Shown here: in pieces, positions 1 through 5,833 of the stretch
Numbering within the stretch: the first letter of the stretch is position 1
Layout of the letters: every line of letters begins with the position of its first letter
Made by a program: the position numbers and the translations under genes
The notes under the pieces: generated by a model
Databases searched by the model: none
Told to the model about the DNA's origin: nothing
Seen by the model: only the letters and a program-made list of their open reading frames with translations
From: a bacterium
Lineage (GTDB): Bacteria > JAHJDO01
Direction: 5' to 3'
Assembly: GCA_030671985.1 (NCBI GenBank)
Contig: DAOVHI010000076.1
Coordinates: forward strand, 1-7,128
Length of the DNA: 7,128 nucleotides

Positions 1-253
1 AGGGAGCTCTTTACTTAAAGGAATGGCATCAACTGTAAGAGATATATTCAATCTGCCGACAAGAATAGGTGTGCCAAGTCTTGCATATCAAATTAAAGAT
101 ATACCTGATAAACCAATTTATTCAACATGCACAGGACTATTACAATACGGTTTTGACTTTAGAACATCAGGAGGCACATCGAAATTTGAAAATAAAAATT
201 TCATGGGTAAAATGACAGGAAGTGTAAAGAAGATATTTGGAGATTTTTTCTAG
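1..253 (+). CDS. ftsA: Cell division protein FtsA, C-terminal fragment (5' end outside window)
   Basis: This is the end of FtsA, the actin-like ATPase that tethers FtsZ filaments to the inner membrane and recruits later divisome proteins. The reading frame is open to the left edge; the first complete codon is at base 2, so the ATG at 23 is internal. Visible are the glycine-rich nucleotide-binding segment read as GGSSLLKGM-like (GSSLLKG before the ATG), the RIGVP segment and the PIYSTCTGLLQYG segment; their counterparts in FtsA are GGGALLPG, RIGIP and P-x-YATAVGLLLYG. A short polar linker follows, then the tail SVKKIFGDFF, which alternates basic and aromatic residues like the amphipathic membrane-binding helix of FtsA. 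Stop is TAG at 251-253. ftsZ normally follows directly; here it lies more than 3 kb downstream. Identification is confident even from about 83 residues. Confidence 0.9.
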   Translation, partial: GSSLLKGMASTVRDIFNLPTRIGVPSLAYQIKDIPDKPIYSTCTGLLQYGFDFRTSGGTSKFENKNFMGKMTGSVKKIFGDFF

Positions 254-271
254 TAACAATTAAATTAGCCC

Positions 272-317
272 CATCCCTAAAACAATTTCAGGGATGTATA
301 GAAGGGTTTTTAGGTGA
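272..317 (+). promoter_or_regulatory. Hairpin and competing pairing over the ribosome binding site of the AlbA_2 gene
   Basis: Just after ftsA, CATCCCT (272-278) pairs with AGGGATG (290-296) around an 11-nt loop, which may add three A-T pairs (280-282 with 286-288). A different pairing, CCTAAAA (276-282) with TTTTAGG (308-314), uses part of the same left arm and would cover the AGG of the AGGTGA ribosome binding site (312-317). The two structures exclude each other. The first hairpin is followed only after about 10 nt by a T run (307-311), so it is a poor intrinsic terminator; a weak terminator/attenuator or chance pairing remain possible. No good sigma70 promoter is visible in this gap. Confidence 0.3.
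312..317 (+). promoter_or_regulatory. Ribosome binding site AGGTGA that decides the AlbA_2 gene start
   Basis: AGGTGA lies 6 nt before the ATG at 324, the normal spacing. A TTG codon at 318 is in frame but abuts this site with no spacer, so ATG 324 is the better start. Confidence 0.6.
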
Positions 318-323
318 TTGATT

Positions 324-980
324 ATGTTCAATGAAGAAATTTTAGATTATATTTTACATGACAAAGAGGAAACCTACCTTGAGTATAAAGATTCTATGAA
401 CTGGAAACAAGACAACACTAAATCAAAAATAATATGCACAATGTTGGCGCTATCTAATCACAGAGACGGTGGCGTTGTTGTAATTGGAGTAAAAGAAGAG
501 AAATTTAATAAAAGTTTTTGTCCGTTAGGTATGAACGATGATGATTTTAATTCATTTAACTATGACGATGTTGGAAGGATAATAAGAGAATATAGCGACC
601 CTTTGATTGAGTTCAAGTTATTAGCAGATACGGCTAAGATTGATGAACAAAATAGGAAGTTTGTCGTAATTCAAGTAGCCGAATCAAAAGAACCAACAAT
701 ATGTGTTAAATTTATTTTACGAAATAAATCAGAGAAGCATTATCCACAGAACATTGCTTTAAGAAAAAATGCGATTTATATTCGTTCTAAGGCTCCTATT
801 GAATCGAGGGAGATTGCGACAATTCATGAGTGGCGAGATTTAATTGATAGGGCTATAGAAAAAAATAAAAAAGAGTTATTTAGAAAATTGCCCTGTTCAA
901 GTTTTATAAAAAAAGAGGACATATCAGACATATCAGACATTAAAAAGCATAATCAAGATTTAACGGATGATAACTTATGA
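324..980 (+). CDS. Schlafen AlbA_2-domain protein (putative nucleic-acid-binding or nuclease component)
   Basis: The 218-residue product (counting from ATG 324) has an AlbA_2/Schlafen-core signature in its N-terminal third. E15-x4-E20-x-K22 (EETYLEYK) is followed by a helix ending in LALSNHRDGG and the strand VVVIGVKEE; family members typically read E-x4-EFK ... AFANT-x-GG-x-hhhGV. In mammalian Schlafens the E-x4-E pair belongs to an RNase active site, whereas in bacteria AlbA_2 proteins are mostly called predicted regulators and are often found in defence regions. There is no ATPase or helicase domain, so the protein is a stand-alone AlbA_2 type. The C-terminal tail is charged and contains DISDISDI, encoded by a 9-bp tandem repeat. 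Its TGA overlaps the next ATG (ATGA, 977-980), so the two are probably translated together. Domain call is fairly secure; activity is unknown. Confidence 0.75.
   Translation: MFNEEILDYILHDKEETYLEYKDSMNWKQDNTKSKIICTMLALSNHRDGGVVVIGVKEEKFNKSFCPLGMNDDDFNSFNYDDVGRIIREYSDPLIEFKLLADTAKIDEQNRKFVVIQVAESKEPTICVKFILRNKSEKHYPQNIALRKNAIYIRSKAPIESREIATIHEWRDLIDRAIEKNKKELFRKLPCSSFIKKEDISDISDIKKHNQDLTDDNL
918..940 (+). repeat. 9-bp tandem repeat (GACATATCA) in the AlbA_2 gene tail
   Basis: GACATATCA occurs at 918-926 and 927-935, followed by a partial third copy GACAT (936-940). The unit is a multiple of three and encodes DIS-DIS-DI without breaking the frame. It lies in the low-complexity charged tail, so slippage there would lengthen or shorten the protein rather than switch it off. 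Confidence 0.6.
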
Positions 981-1678
981 GAAAACTAATAGATAAAATT
1001 AAATCACGGGGATACTGGAAAGTTGTCATAAGACCGGCTATTTATAAAGATAATCTGGTTACCTCACTTGATAAATGTAAAGAGATTGTTGAACAAAGCA
1101 AGGTCAGTTTAAGGGGTTGGGATTATCCGCATATTGATTCTAGCAGTATTAAGATTGCAGGGAATAATAGTGTTCATTCTTTTTGTGATTGGTCAGAATG
1201 GCCGATGTTTGAATATTGGAAGTTTTATCAAACAGGACAATTCGTTCATTATTTTTCGATGAGAGAGGATTTAAGAATGACTGAAGATAAAAAAAATGAG
1301 GTCAGGACAAATAATATCAATAAATTTTTAAGTATCATATCTACCATTTATTCTGTAACAGAAGTATTTGAATTTGCCTCTCGGATTGTTTCAAAGATCG
1401 ATAACAGCGACTCATTTGAAATAATAATTGAATTACATGATGCAAAAGATAGAATGTTATTTTTCTGGGATGCATTTCGTTCTTTACGCCGGTCATATAT
1501 TTGCGAATATGATCCTATCATAATCAAGAAAATTTTAACAAAAGAAGAAATTATTTCTAAACCCTCTGAGATAGCATTAGATGTTGCTATTGAGATTTTT
1601 AAAAGATTTAATTGGACCGATGTAAATAGGCAGATTTTTGTTGAGGATCAAAAGAAATTTTTTGAAAGAAGACTTTAA
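977..1678 (+). CDS. Uncharacterised protein with RGWDYPH motif, partner of AlbA_2 protein
   Basis: A 233-residue soluble protein with no signal peptide or membrane segment. I cannot assign a named family with confidence. The N-terminal half holds an unusually motif-like, aromatic-rich stretch: LRGWDYPHID at about 45-54, then DWSEW at about 71-75 and EYWKFYQTGQFVHYFS at about 79-94. The C-terminal half is predicted mostly helical and charged, with a DRMLFFWDAFRSLRR segment at about 158-172. I recall similar RGW-x-x-PH ... W-x-x-YQ-S/T-GQF proteins next to AlbA_2 genes, but this is memory, not a search. Translation probably depends on the upstream gene: its ATG lies in the ATGA overlap, with a weak GGA 10 nt upstream. 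The next gene starts 3 nt after its TAA. The role is likely joint with the AlbA_2 protein; the biochemical function is unknown. Confidence 0.7.
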   Translation: MRKLIDKIKSRGYWKVVIRPAIYKDNLVTSLDKCKEIVEQSKVSLRGWDYPHIDSSSIKIAGNNSVHSFCDWSEWPMFEYWKFYQTGQFVHYFSMREDLRMTEDKKNEVRTNNINKFLSIISTIYSVTEVFEFASRIVSKIDNSDSFEIIIELHDAKDRMLFFWDAFRSLRRSYICEYDPIIIKKILTKEEIISKPSEIALDVAIEIFKRFNWTDVNRQIFVEDQKKFFERRL

Positions 1679-1681
1679 TCT

Positions 1682-2626
1682 ATGCGACTAAAAATATATC
1701 CAGAAAATGCAATAAAAAAATACGAAACCGGAAAAGATATTGAGAACAAACAGGATGAGCGTTTGAGGTCAGCCCATTTAGGAAATAACATCGCTAAGTT
1801 CCATGACATGGTTCTTGAGAAATCGCAGCTGTTCTTATCTGACAACACGACCCCTGATAAGAAATTCGATGACTTAGTTATTTTTGCCTTGCTTAGTTCT
1901 CTCGTTAAGAGCTACAGGTTATTTAAAGGCATAAATTTATTATGCAAGAATGATCTGGAGCAAGAATCCAAGATTCTGTTCAGGTCTTTGTTCGAAGCTT
2001 ACTTGCTCATAGAGTATGTTGCTGACGCACCCAATGATATCACTAGAGCAGAGGATTGTGCAATTCGAGGTATTATTGCGGATAAGAAGCGCGAGAATGA
2101 GATTGATTCACTGAACATCACAAGAAAAGCTTCTGCCTTTCTCAAAAAGACTGAAACTGAAGCTGATAAATCTGAGCAACTCCGAAAACGAAGTGTTAAC
2201 ATTATTAATGCAAACTATGATGGAGCAATAGAAAGACTAAGGAAAAGACATCCTGATGAAGCTGGGCTTACAAATTGTCAGATAGCCGATAAGTATAAAA
2301 TGGATTTCGTTGACTTGGTCAAAATCATAAACAGGAAATACAAAACACAGTCTTGCGACCTAATACAAGAATACTATGCTATTATAATTCGTGATTGTGC
2401 TAAGTCTGTTCACTGCAATGAGCTCATAGGGGAGAATGTTAATTTGGACGATGATTCTGGGAAATGGGAAATCTTCCTAAAATCAAAAGAAACAAGCAGG
2501 GATACAATCCTTTCAGCAAGTGCAAATATATTCATAGCAATAATGGAGATTACAAATAGACTCTTAGATTTTCAGAAAGAGGTATTACTAACAGATCTCC
2601 GGAACAGATACAAAGAAGTTTCTTGA
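1682..2626 (+). CDS. DUF5677-like helical protein, third gene of the cassette
   Basis: A 314-residue, largely helical, charged protein without signal peptide. The middle contains SSLVKSYRLFKG (about 72-83) and ILFRSLFEAYLLIEYV (about 98-113), where an R-S/T-L-x-E segment follows a hydrophobic helix. Further on comes EYYAIIIRDCAKSVHCNELI (about 230-249), a Y-x(9-10)-S-x-H arrangement. This R...E / S-x-H pattern resembles DUF5677 and related proteins of unknown function that turn up in accessory and defence regions. The ATG is 3 nt past the previous stop, with only a weak purine-rich site (GAAAGAAGA) before it, which suggests coupled translation. A shorter overlapping frame on the other strand within 1999-2202 is a shadow. 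Family assignment is tentative; function unknown. Confidence 0.65.
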   Translation: MRLKIYPENAIKKYETGKDIENKQDERLRSAHLGNNIAKFHDMVLEKSQLFLSDNTTPDKKFDDLVIFALLSSLVKSYRLFKGINLLCKNDLEQESKILFRSLFEAYLLIEYVADAPNDITRAEDCAIRGIIADKKRENEIDSLNITRKASAFLKKTETEADKSEQLRKRSVNIINANYDGAIERLRKRHPDEAGLTNCQIADKYKMDFVDLVKIINRKYKTQSCDLIQEYYAIIIRDCAKSVHCNELIGENVNLDDDSGKWEIFLKSKETSRDTILSASANIFIAIMEITNRLLDFQKEVLLTDLRNRYKEVS

Positions 2627-2778
2627 CAAACTAAGAAAAAAAGTTGAGAAGATGAGTGTGTAAAAACTAGACGGTGACCTTTTCTTAATTACCCCCCAAT
2701 CCCCTTCCTCAAACCAAAGCATAACCATCTCCATTCGCAATAACAGAAAAAAGCCAAAATCGTGTAGGGGAAAATTGT
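2627..2778. other. Non-coding junction after the three-gene cassette
   Basis: No gene is seen here. The stretch contains a C-rich run (2692-2704), the short palindrome GGTGACC (2673-2679) and a GGGG at 2767-2770. No convincing hairpin-plus-T-tract terminator follows the cassette. The AATTA-plus-C-rich segment at 2687-2704 resembles a segment right after ftsA (263-277). Confidence 0.5.
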
Positions 2779-2807
2779 TTGTTTAAATGTTATGAGTATT
2801 CTATAAT
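2779..2807 (+). promoter_or_regulatory. Sigma70-type promoter, probably giving a leaderless transcript
   Basis: TTGTTT (2779-2784, -35) and a perfect TATAAT (2802-2807, -10) are separated by exactly 17 nt. Taking 2807 as -7 places +1 at 2814, the A of the ATG of the next gene. No Shine-Dalgarno sequence lies between the -10 box and the ATG. The promoter would drive the exported-protein gene and, through it, ftsZ, the pilus ATPase and tsaC. A second TTGTTT at 2775-2780 gives a poorer 21-nt spacing. Confidence 0.65.
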
Positions 2808-2813
2808 ACGAAA

Positions 2814-3611
2814 ATGAGAATAAAGCTAGTGTTAATAACTTTCCTGACGATATTATTATCCTGTGGCGGTTATTTAGATAATGCTATGGCGGCAAAAAAA
2901 TCAATTATTATTGATCACACTTGCACTGACCTTTCTAAAATTCCAATAAAATGGATCGAAGCTGCAAAAGCGAAGATTAAACTTCACTATGCTCATACCT
3001 CTCATGGAGGACAACTCTTGGTAGGAATGAAGGAAATAGCCAGATTGAAACCTGCATACAGTTTTATTAGTAAACGCGGCAGTCTTCCAACTACTACAAA
3101 TTCTTTAGCTATATTTGACGGACAGGAAAACGCCACCTATATTACCCCTGAAAAATATTGGGCTTCGGAAGCAGGCAGAAGGGCAACTCAAAGTGTTCTT
3201 AATCGCAATAAGGGAATTAACGTATCAATGTGGTCATGGTGTTGTCAACAAGACCACAATTCACAGAAGACTACCCAAGGATATCTTGACGCAATAAATG
3301 CTCTCGAAAAAGCAAATCCCAAAGTAGTATTTATCTATATGACAGGCAATGCTCAGAAATCTTCTCATAATCGGTATGCTCGCAACGAACAAATCAGGAA
3401 ATATTGCAGAATGAATAATAAGGTTTTATTTGATTTTGCCGATATCGATTGCTGGTATAACGGAAAACAACAGATGGTTGGAAGTATTCCTGTAGAACAT
3501 TCTCAATATAGTGGAAAAGAAGTGGCTCATACTACCCGCGAAAGCTGCAGGATGAAAGGAAACGCTTTATGGTGGATGATGACGAGAATTGTCGAACTAA
3601 GTGGAATATAA
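2814..3611 (+). CDS. Exported SGNH-hydrolase-like protein (possible lipoprotein) upstream of ftsZ
   Basis: A 265-residue secreted protein. The start at 2814 gives a complete signal sequence: basic n-region MRIK, a hydrophobic core to about residue 16, then either a lipobox-like LLSC (14-17, lipidation at C17) or a signal-peptidase I site AMA-A (25-28). The mature part has YAHTSHGGQ (59-67), SMWSWCCQ (138-145), VFIYMTGNA (172-180), NRYARNEQIRKY (186-197), FDFADID (206-212) and a final C-x-x-K-x-x-A-x-WW block. This pattern is typical of secreted SGNH/GDSL-like proteins of unknown substrate in several phyla; an esterase acting on cell-surface polymer is possible but not shown. ftsZ starts 3 nt after its stop, so the two are almost certainly co-transcribed. 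Downstream-shifted starts would destroy the signal peptide. Confidence 0.75.
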   Translation: MRIKLVLITFLTILLSCGGYLDNAMAAKKSIIIDHTCTDLSKIPIKWIEAAKAKIKLHYAHTSHGGQLLVGMKEIARLKPAYSFISKRGSLPTTTNSLAIFDGQENATYITPEKYWASEAGRRATQSVLNRNKGINVSMWSWCCQQDHNSQKTTQGYLDAINALEKANPKVVFIYMTGNAQKSSHNRYARNEQIRKYCRMNNKVLFDFADIDCWYNGKQQMVGSIPVEHSQYSGKEVAHTTRESCRMKGNALWWMMTRIVELSGI

Positions 3612-3614
3612 TCA

Positions 3615-4724
3615 ATGTTTGAAATAGTTAAAGAGACAACAACGGGTGCAAGTATCAAAGTAGTTGGAGTTGGCGGCGGCGGAAACAATTCTGTAGATGC
3701 AATATACAAAAAAGGCCTGTCCGGAGTAGAATATATTAATATCAATACGGATATACAGGCTCTCAAAGCATCTGTTGTTCCACACAAAATCCAAATTGGG
3801 CTAAAGACAACAGGAGGAGTTGGAACAGGTTCTAATATGGATTTAGGATACCGAAGTCTAAATGAAAGCAGATCGGAAGTTGCTGAAGCATTAAATAACT
3901 CAGATATTGTATTTGTAACCTGTGGGCTTGGCGGCGGAACAGGAACAGGAGCCGCGCCGTTAATCTGTGAAATTGCTCAAGAACTGGGAGCGCTAACAAT
4001 AGCAGTTGTTACAAGTCCCTTTCTGTTTGAAGGGGAAAAAAGGAGTACGCAGGCAAAAGACGGGTTAAGAAAAATAAAAGAAAAATCCAATGCAGTAATC
4101 TCTATACCAAATCAGAAACTTTTTGGGGCGATTGATAAAGAATCATCTTTTTCAAAAGCATTTGAGTTTGCAAATAACACTTTATTTGATGCTATCAGCG
4201 CAATTTCCGATCTAATAATTGCCCCGGGAATAATAAATCTTGATATATCAGACATTCAACAGGTGTTAAGCCATGGTAACGAAGCTACCTTAGCAGTCGG
4301 AACTGCGTATGGTGAAAAGAGAATGTCTTCTGTTGTTAAAAACGCTCTTTTATGTCCGCTGATGGAAGGAGTTGATATTAAAGGCGCAAAGACAATGCTT
4401 GTTAATATAACGGGCGACGAAGACCTCAGCATTGGAGAGGTTGAAAAAATCATTGATAACGTCCGTAAGGCAGTTACGCACAGTGCTAACATAGTATTCG
4501 GAGCTATTATAGATAAAAAATTAAATAATGGACTGAAACTTACAATTGTTGCTACCGATATTCCGTCTCTGAAAAAAAAGAAAGAGTTTGTCTCAGACGT
4601 TTCAAAAGTTCACAGAAGGGAATCTACAATAAAGGATCGCGTCATGCTAGAAAAAGTGAATAGAGAGCTGGGTGGTGACAGCAATTTGGATATTCCAACA
4701 TTTTTGAGAGCAAAATCCCGGTAA
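3615..4724 (+). CDS. ftsZ: Cell division protein FtsZ
   Basis: FtsZ is the tubulin-like GTPase that polymerises into the cytokinetic Z ring at midcell. The 369-residue length is usual. GTP-binding landmarks are present: GVGGGGNN (18-25), the NTD of the T2 region (44-46), GGGTGTGAAP (106-115, tubulin signature) and FEGEKR (138-143). The T7 synergy loop NLDISD (208-213) keeps the two acidic residues, D210 and D213, that complete the GTPase site of the neighbouring subunit. The C-terminal subdomain contains LVNITGDEDLSIGEV and NIVFGAIID. A short, lysine-rich linker (about 317-356) leads to the conserved C-terminal peptide NLDIPTFLR (357-365), which binds FtsA and similar partners. Some positions deviate from consensus (GVGTGSN instead of GLGAGAN; CGLGGG instead of AGMGGG) without loss of key residues. 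ATG 3615 lies 3 nt behind the previous gene, with AGTGGA as a weak binding site. Confidence 0.97.
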   Translation: MFEIVKETTTGASIKVVGVGGGGNNSVDAIYKKGLSGVEYININTDIQALKASVVPHKIQIGLKTTGGVGTGSNMDLGYRSLNESRSEVAEALNNSDIVFVTCGLGGGTGTGAAPLICEIAQELGALTIAVVTSPFLFEGEKRSTQAKDGLRKIKEKSNAVISIPNQKLFGAIDKESSFSKAFEFANNTLFDAISAISDLIIAPGIINLDISDIQQVLSHGNEATLAVGTAYGEKRMSSVVKNALLCPLMEGVDIKGAKTMLVNITGDEDLSIGEVEKIIDNVRKAVTHSANIVFGAIIDKKLNNGLKLTIVATDIPSLKKKKEFVSDVSKVHRRESTIKDRVMLEKVNRELGGDSNLDIPTFLRAKSR

Positions 4725-4734
4725 AACAGGATAT

Positions 4735-4740
4735 AAGGAG
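4735..4740 (+). promoter_or_regulatory. Strong ribosome binding site AAGGAG of the pilus ATPase gene
   Basis: AAGGAG sits 4 nt before the ATG at 4745 (4741-4744 between) in the 20-nt gap after ftsZ. It is the clearest Shine-Dalgarno site in the window and confirms the start; the gap holds no terminator or promoter. Confidence 0.7.
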
Positions 4741-4744
4741 AAAA

Positions 4745-5833
4745 ATGAAAATAGAAAAATATCTCAAAGAACTTGTTCAGAAAAACGGTACGGATTTACA
4801 TCTAAAAACCGGAAGCCCAGCTAAGATTAGAATAAGCGGGACTTTAACTTCCTTTGGAGAGAAACTTTCTTCAGAAGATACTAAAAATGTTGCGTTTGAA
4901 CTAATGAGTGAGAAGCAAATACGAAAATTCAACGAAGAACTTGAGATGGATATTTCGTACGGAGTTCCTGATCTAGGACGCTTCAGGGTTAATATTTTTT
5001 TACAGAGAGGAAATGTAGGATTAGTTTTGAGAAAGGTAAGAACGGATATAGGAACATTTAAAGAGTTGAATCTGCCTTCTACGCTGGAAAAAATATCCTT
5101 ATCAAAAAGAGGGCTAATTATTGTTTCAGGCGCAACAAGCAGTGGAAAATCAACAACTGTCGCGTCCATGATAGATTATATAAACGCGAACTTAAGTCGC
5201 CATGTTATAACAGTTGAAGATCCTATTGAATTTCTCTACAAAGACAAAAAAAGCATTGTGAATCAGAGGGAAGTGCATATAGATACATCTTCATACTCTA
5301 TTGCGTTACGCCACGCCATGCGTCAGGATCCGGATGTTATCCTGATAGGTGAAATGAGAGATATTGAAAGTTTTCATATTGCTCTAGCGGCGGCGGAAAC
5401 AGGACATATTGTGCTGACAACACTTCATTCAAATGATACATCAGGCGTGTTTAGCAGAATACTTGACTTTTTTCCTCCGTCTCAACATCATCAGATCAGA
5501 ATGCAGCTTTCTCTCAATCTTAAGGCCGTTATTTGCCAGCGGCTTATACCAAGAATGGACAAGGATGGAATGACCCCTGCAGTAGAAATACTGATAAATA
5601 CTCCCGTGGTTTCCAGATTAATAAGGGAAAATAGACTGGATAAGATAATAGCTGCCATTCAAGGCGGAGCGGAAGAGGGTATGCAAACATTTAATATGTC
5701 TCTGGTTGAATTATGTCAAAAGAGCTTTGTAAGCAAAGAACAGGCCATGGCTAACGCAACAAATCCTGAAGCATTAAAAATGAACCTGCAAGGAATATTT
5801 CTTAGTGAGGATAAACAGATACTCGGCGGTTGA
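4745..5833 (+). CDS. PilT/PilU-family type IV pilus retraction ATPase
   Basis: A 362-residue cytoplasmic hexameric ATPase of the secretion-type superfamily that powers pilus retraction and twitching movement. The N-terminal PAS-like domain begins with the typical GTDLHLKTGSPAKIRI-type segment (about 15-30). The core has Walker A GATSSGKST (129-137), an Asp box ITVEDPIEF (155-163), Walker B DPDVILIGEMRD (195-206, catalytic E203) and a His box HIVLTTLHSND (221-231). The C-terminal part has EILINTPVVSRLIREN (281-296), equivalent to PilT's AIRNLIRE region but not matching it exactly. EEGMQTFNMSLVELC (310-324) follows and resembles both PilT and PilU. I therefore leave the paralogue open; PilT itself is the likelier label in automated pipelines. 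It lies 20 nt behind ftsZ, and its last 29 nt overlap the next gene. No other pilus gene is in the window. Confidence 0.92.
   Translation: MKIEKYLKELVQKNGTDLHLKTGSPAKIRISGTLTSFGEKLSSEDTKNVAFELMSEKQIRKFNEELEMDISYGVPDLGRFRVNIFLQRGNVGLVLRKVRTDIGTFKELNLPSTLEKISLSKRGLIIVSGATSSGKSTTVASMIDYINANLSRHVITVEDPIEFLYKDKKSIVNQREVHIDTSSYSIALRHAMRQDPDVILIGEMRDIESFHIALAAAETGHIVLTTLHSNDTSGVFSRILDFFPPSQHHQIRMQLSLNLKAVICQRLIPRMDKDGMTPAVEILINTPVVSRLIRENRLDKIIAAIQGGAEEGMQTFNMSLVELCQKSFVSKEQAMANATNPEALKMNLQGIFLSEDKQILGG
5790..5794 (+). promoter_or_regulatory. Probable ribosome binding site AAGGA for the GTG-started tsaC-like gene
   Basis: AAGGA lies inside the pilus ATPase coding sequence, 10 nt before GTG 5805. 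An in-frame TGA at 5781-5783 blocks any start further upstream, and no ATG follows before the conserved substrate-binding motif, so GTG 5805 is the only good choice. Confidence 0.45.

Noticed and set aside
23-25. ATG at 23 as start of a small 76-residue gene
   Set aside because: The frame is open to the left edge and the residues before the ATG are FtsA-like (GSSLLKG), so it is the end of ftsA.
297-302. TATAGA as a -10 box before the AlbA_2 gene
   Set aside because: No -35-like hexamer at suitable distance; the gap is more likely transcribed from ftsA.
272-311. Hairpin at 272-296 plus T run as an intrinsic terminator of ftsA
   Set aside because: About 10 nt separate the stem from the T run and the stem is only moderately GC-rich, so termination would be poor.
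318-323. TTG at 318 as start of the AlbA_2 gene
   Set aside because: It abuts the AGGTGA ribosome binding site with no spacer; ATG 324 has the right spacing.
2623-2628. Perfect TTGACA as a -35 box overlapping the stop of the third cassette gene
   Set aside because: No acceptable -10 box lies 16-19 nt downstream.
3527-3794. Two overlapping - strand frames across the ftsZ start
   Set aside because: They are antisense to the SGNH-like gene end and ftsZ and show no recognisable protein features.
4777-5169. 130-residue - strand frame inside the pilus ATPase gene
   Set aside because: It is antisense to conserved PilT-family sequence, without its own ribosome binding site or domain.
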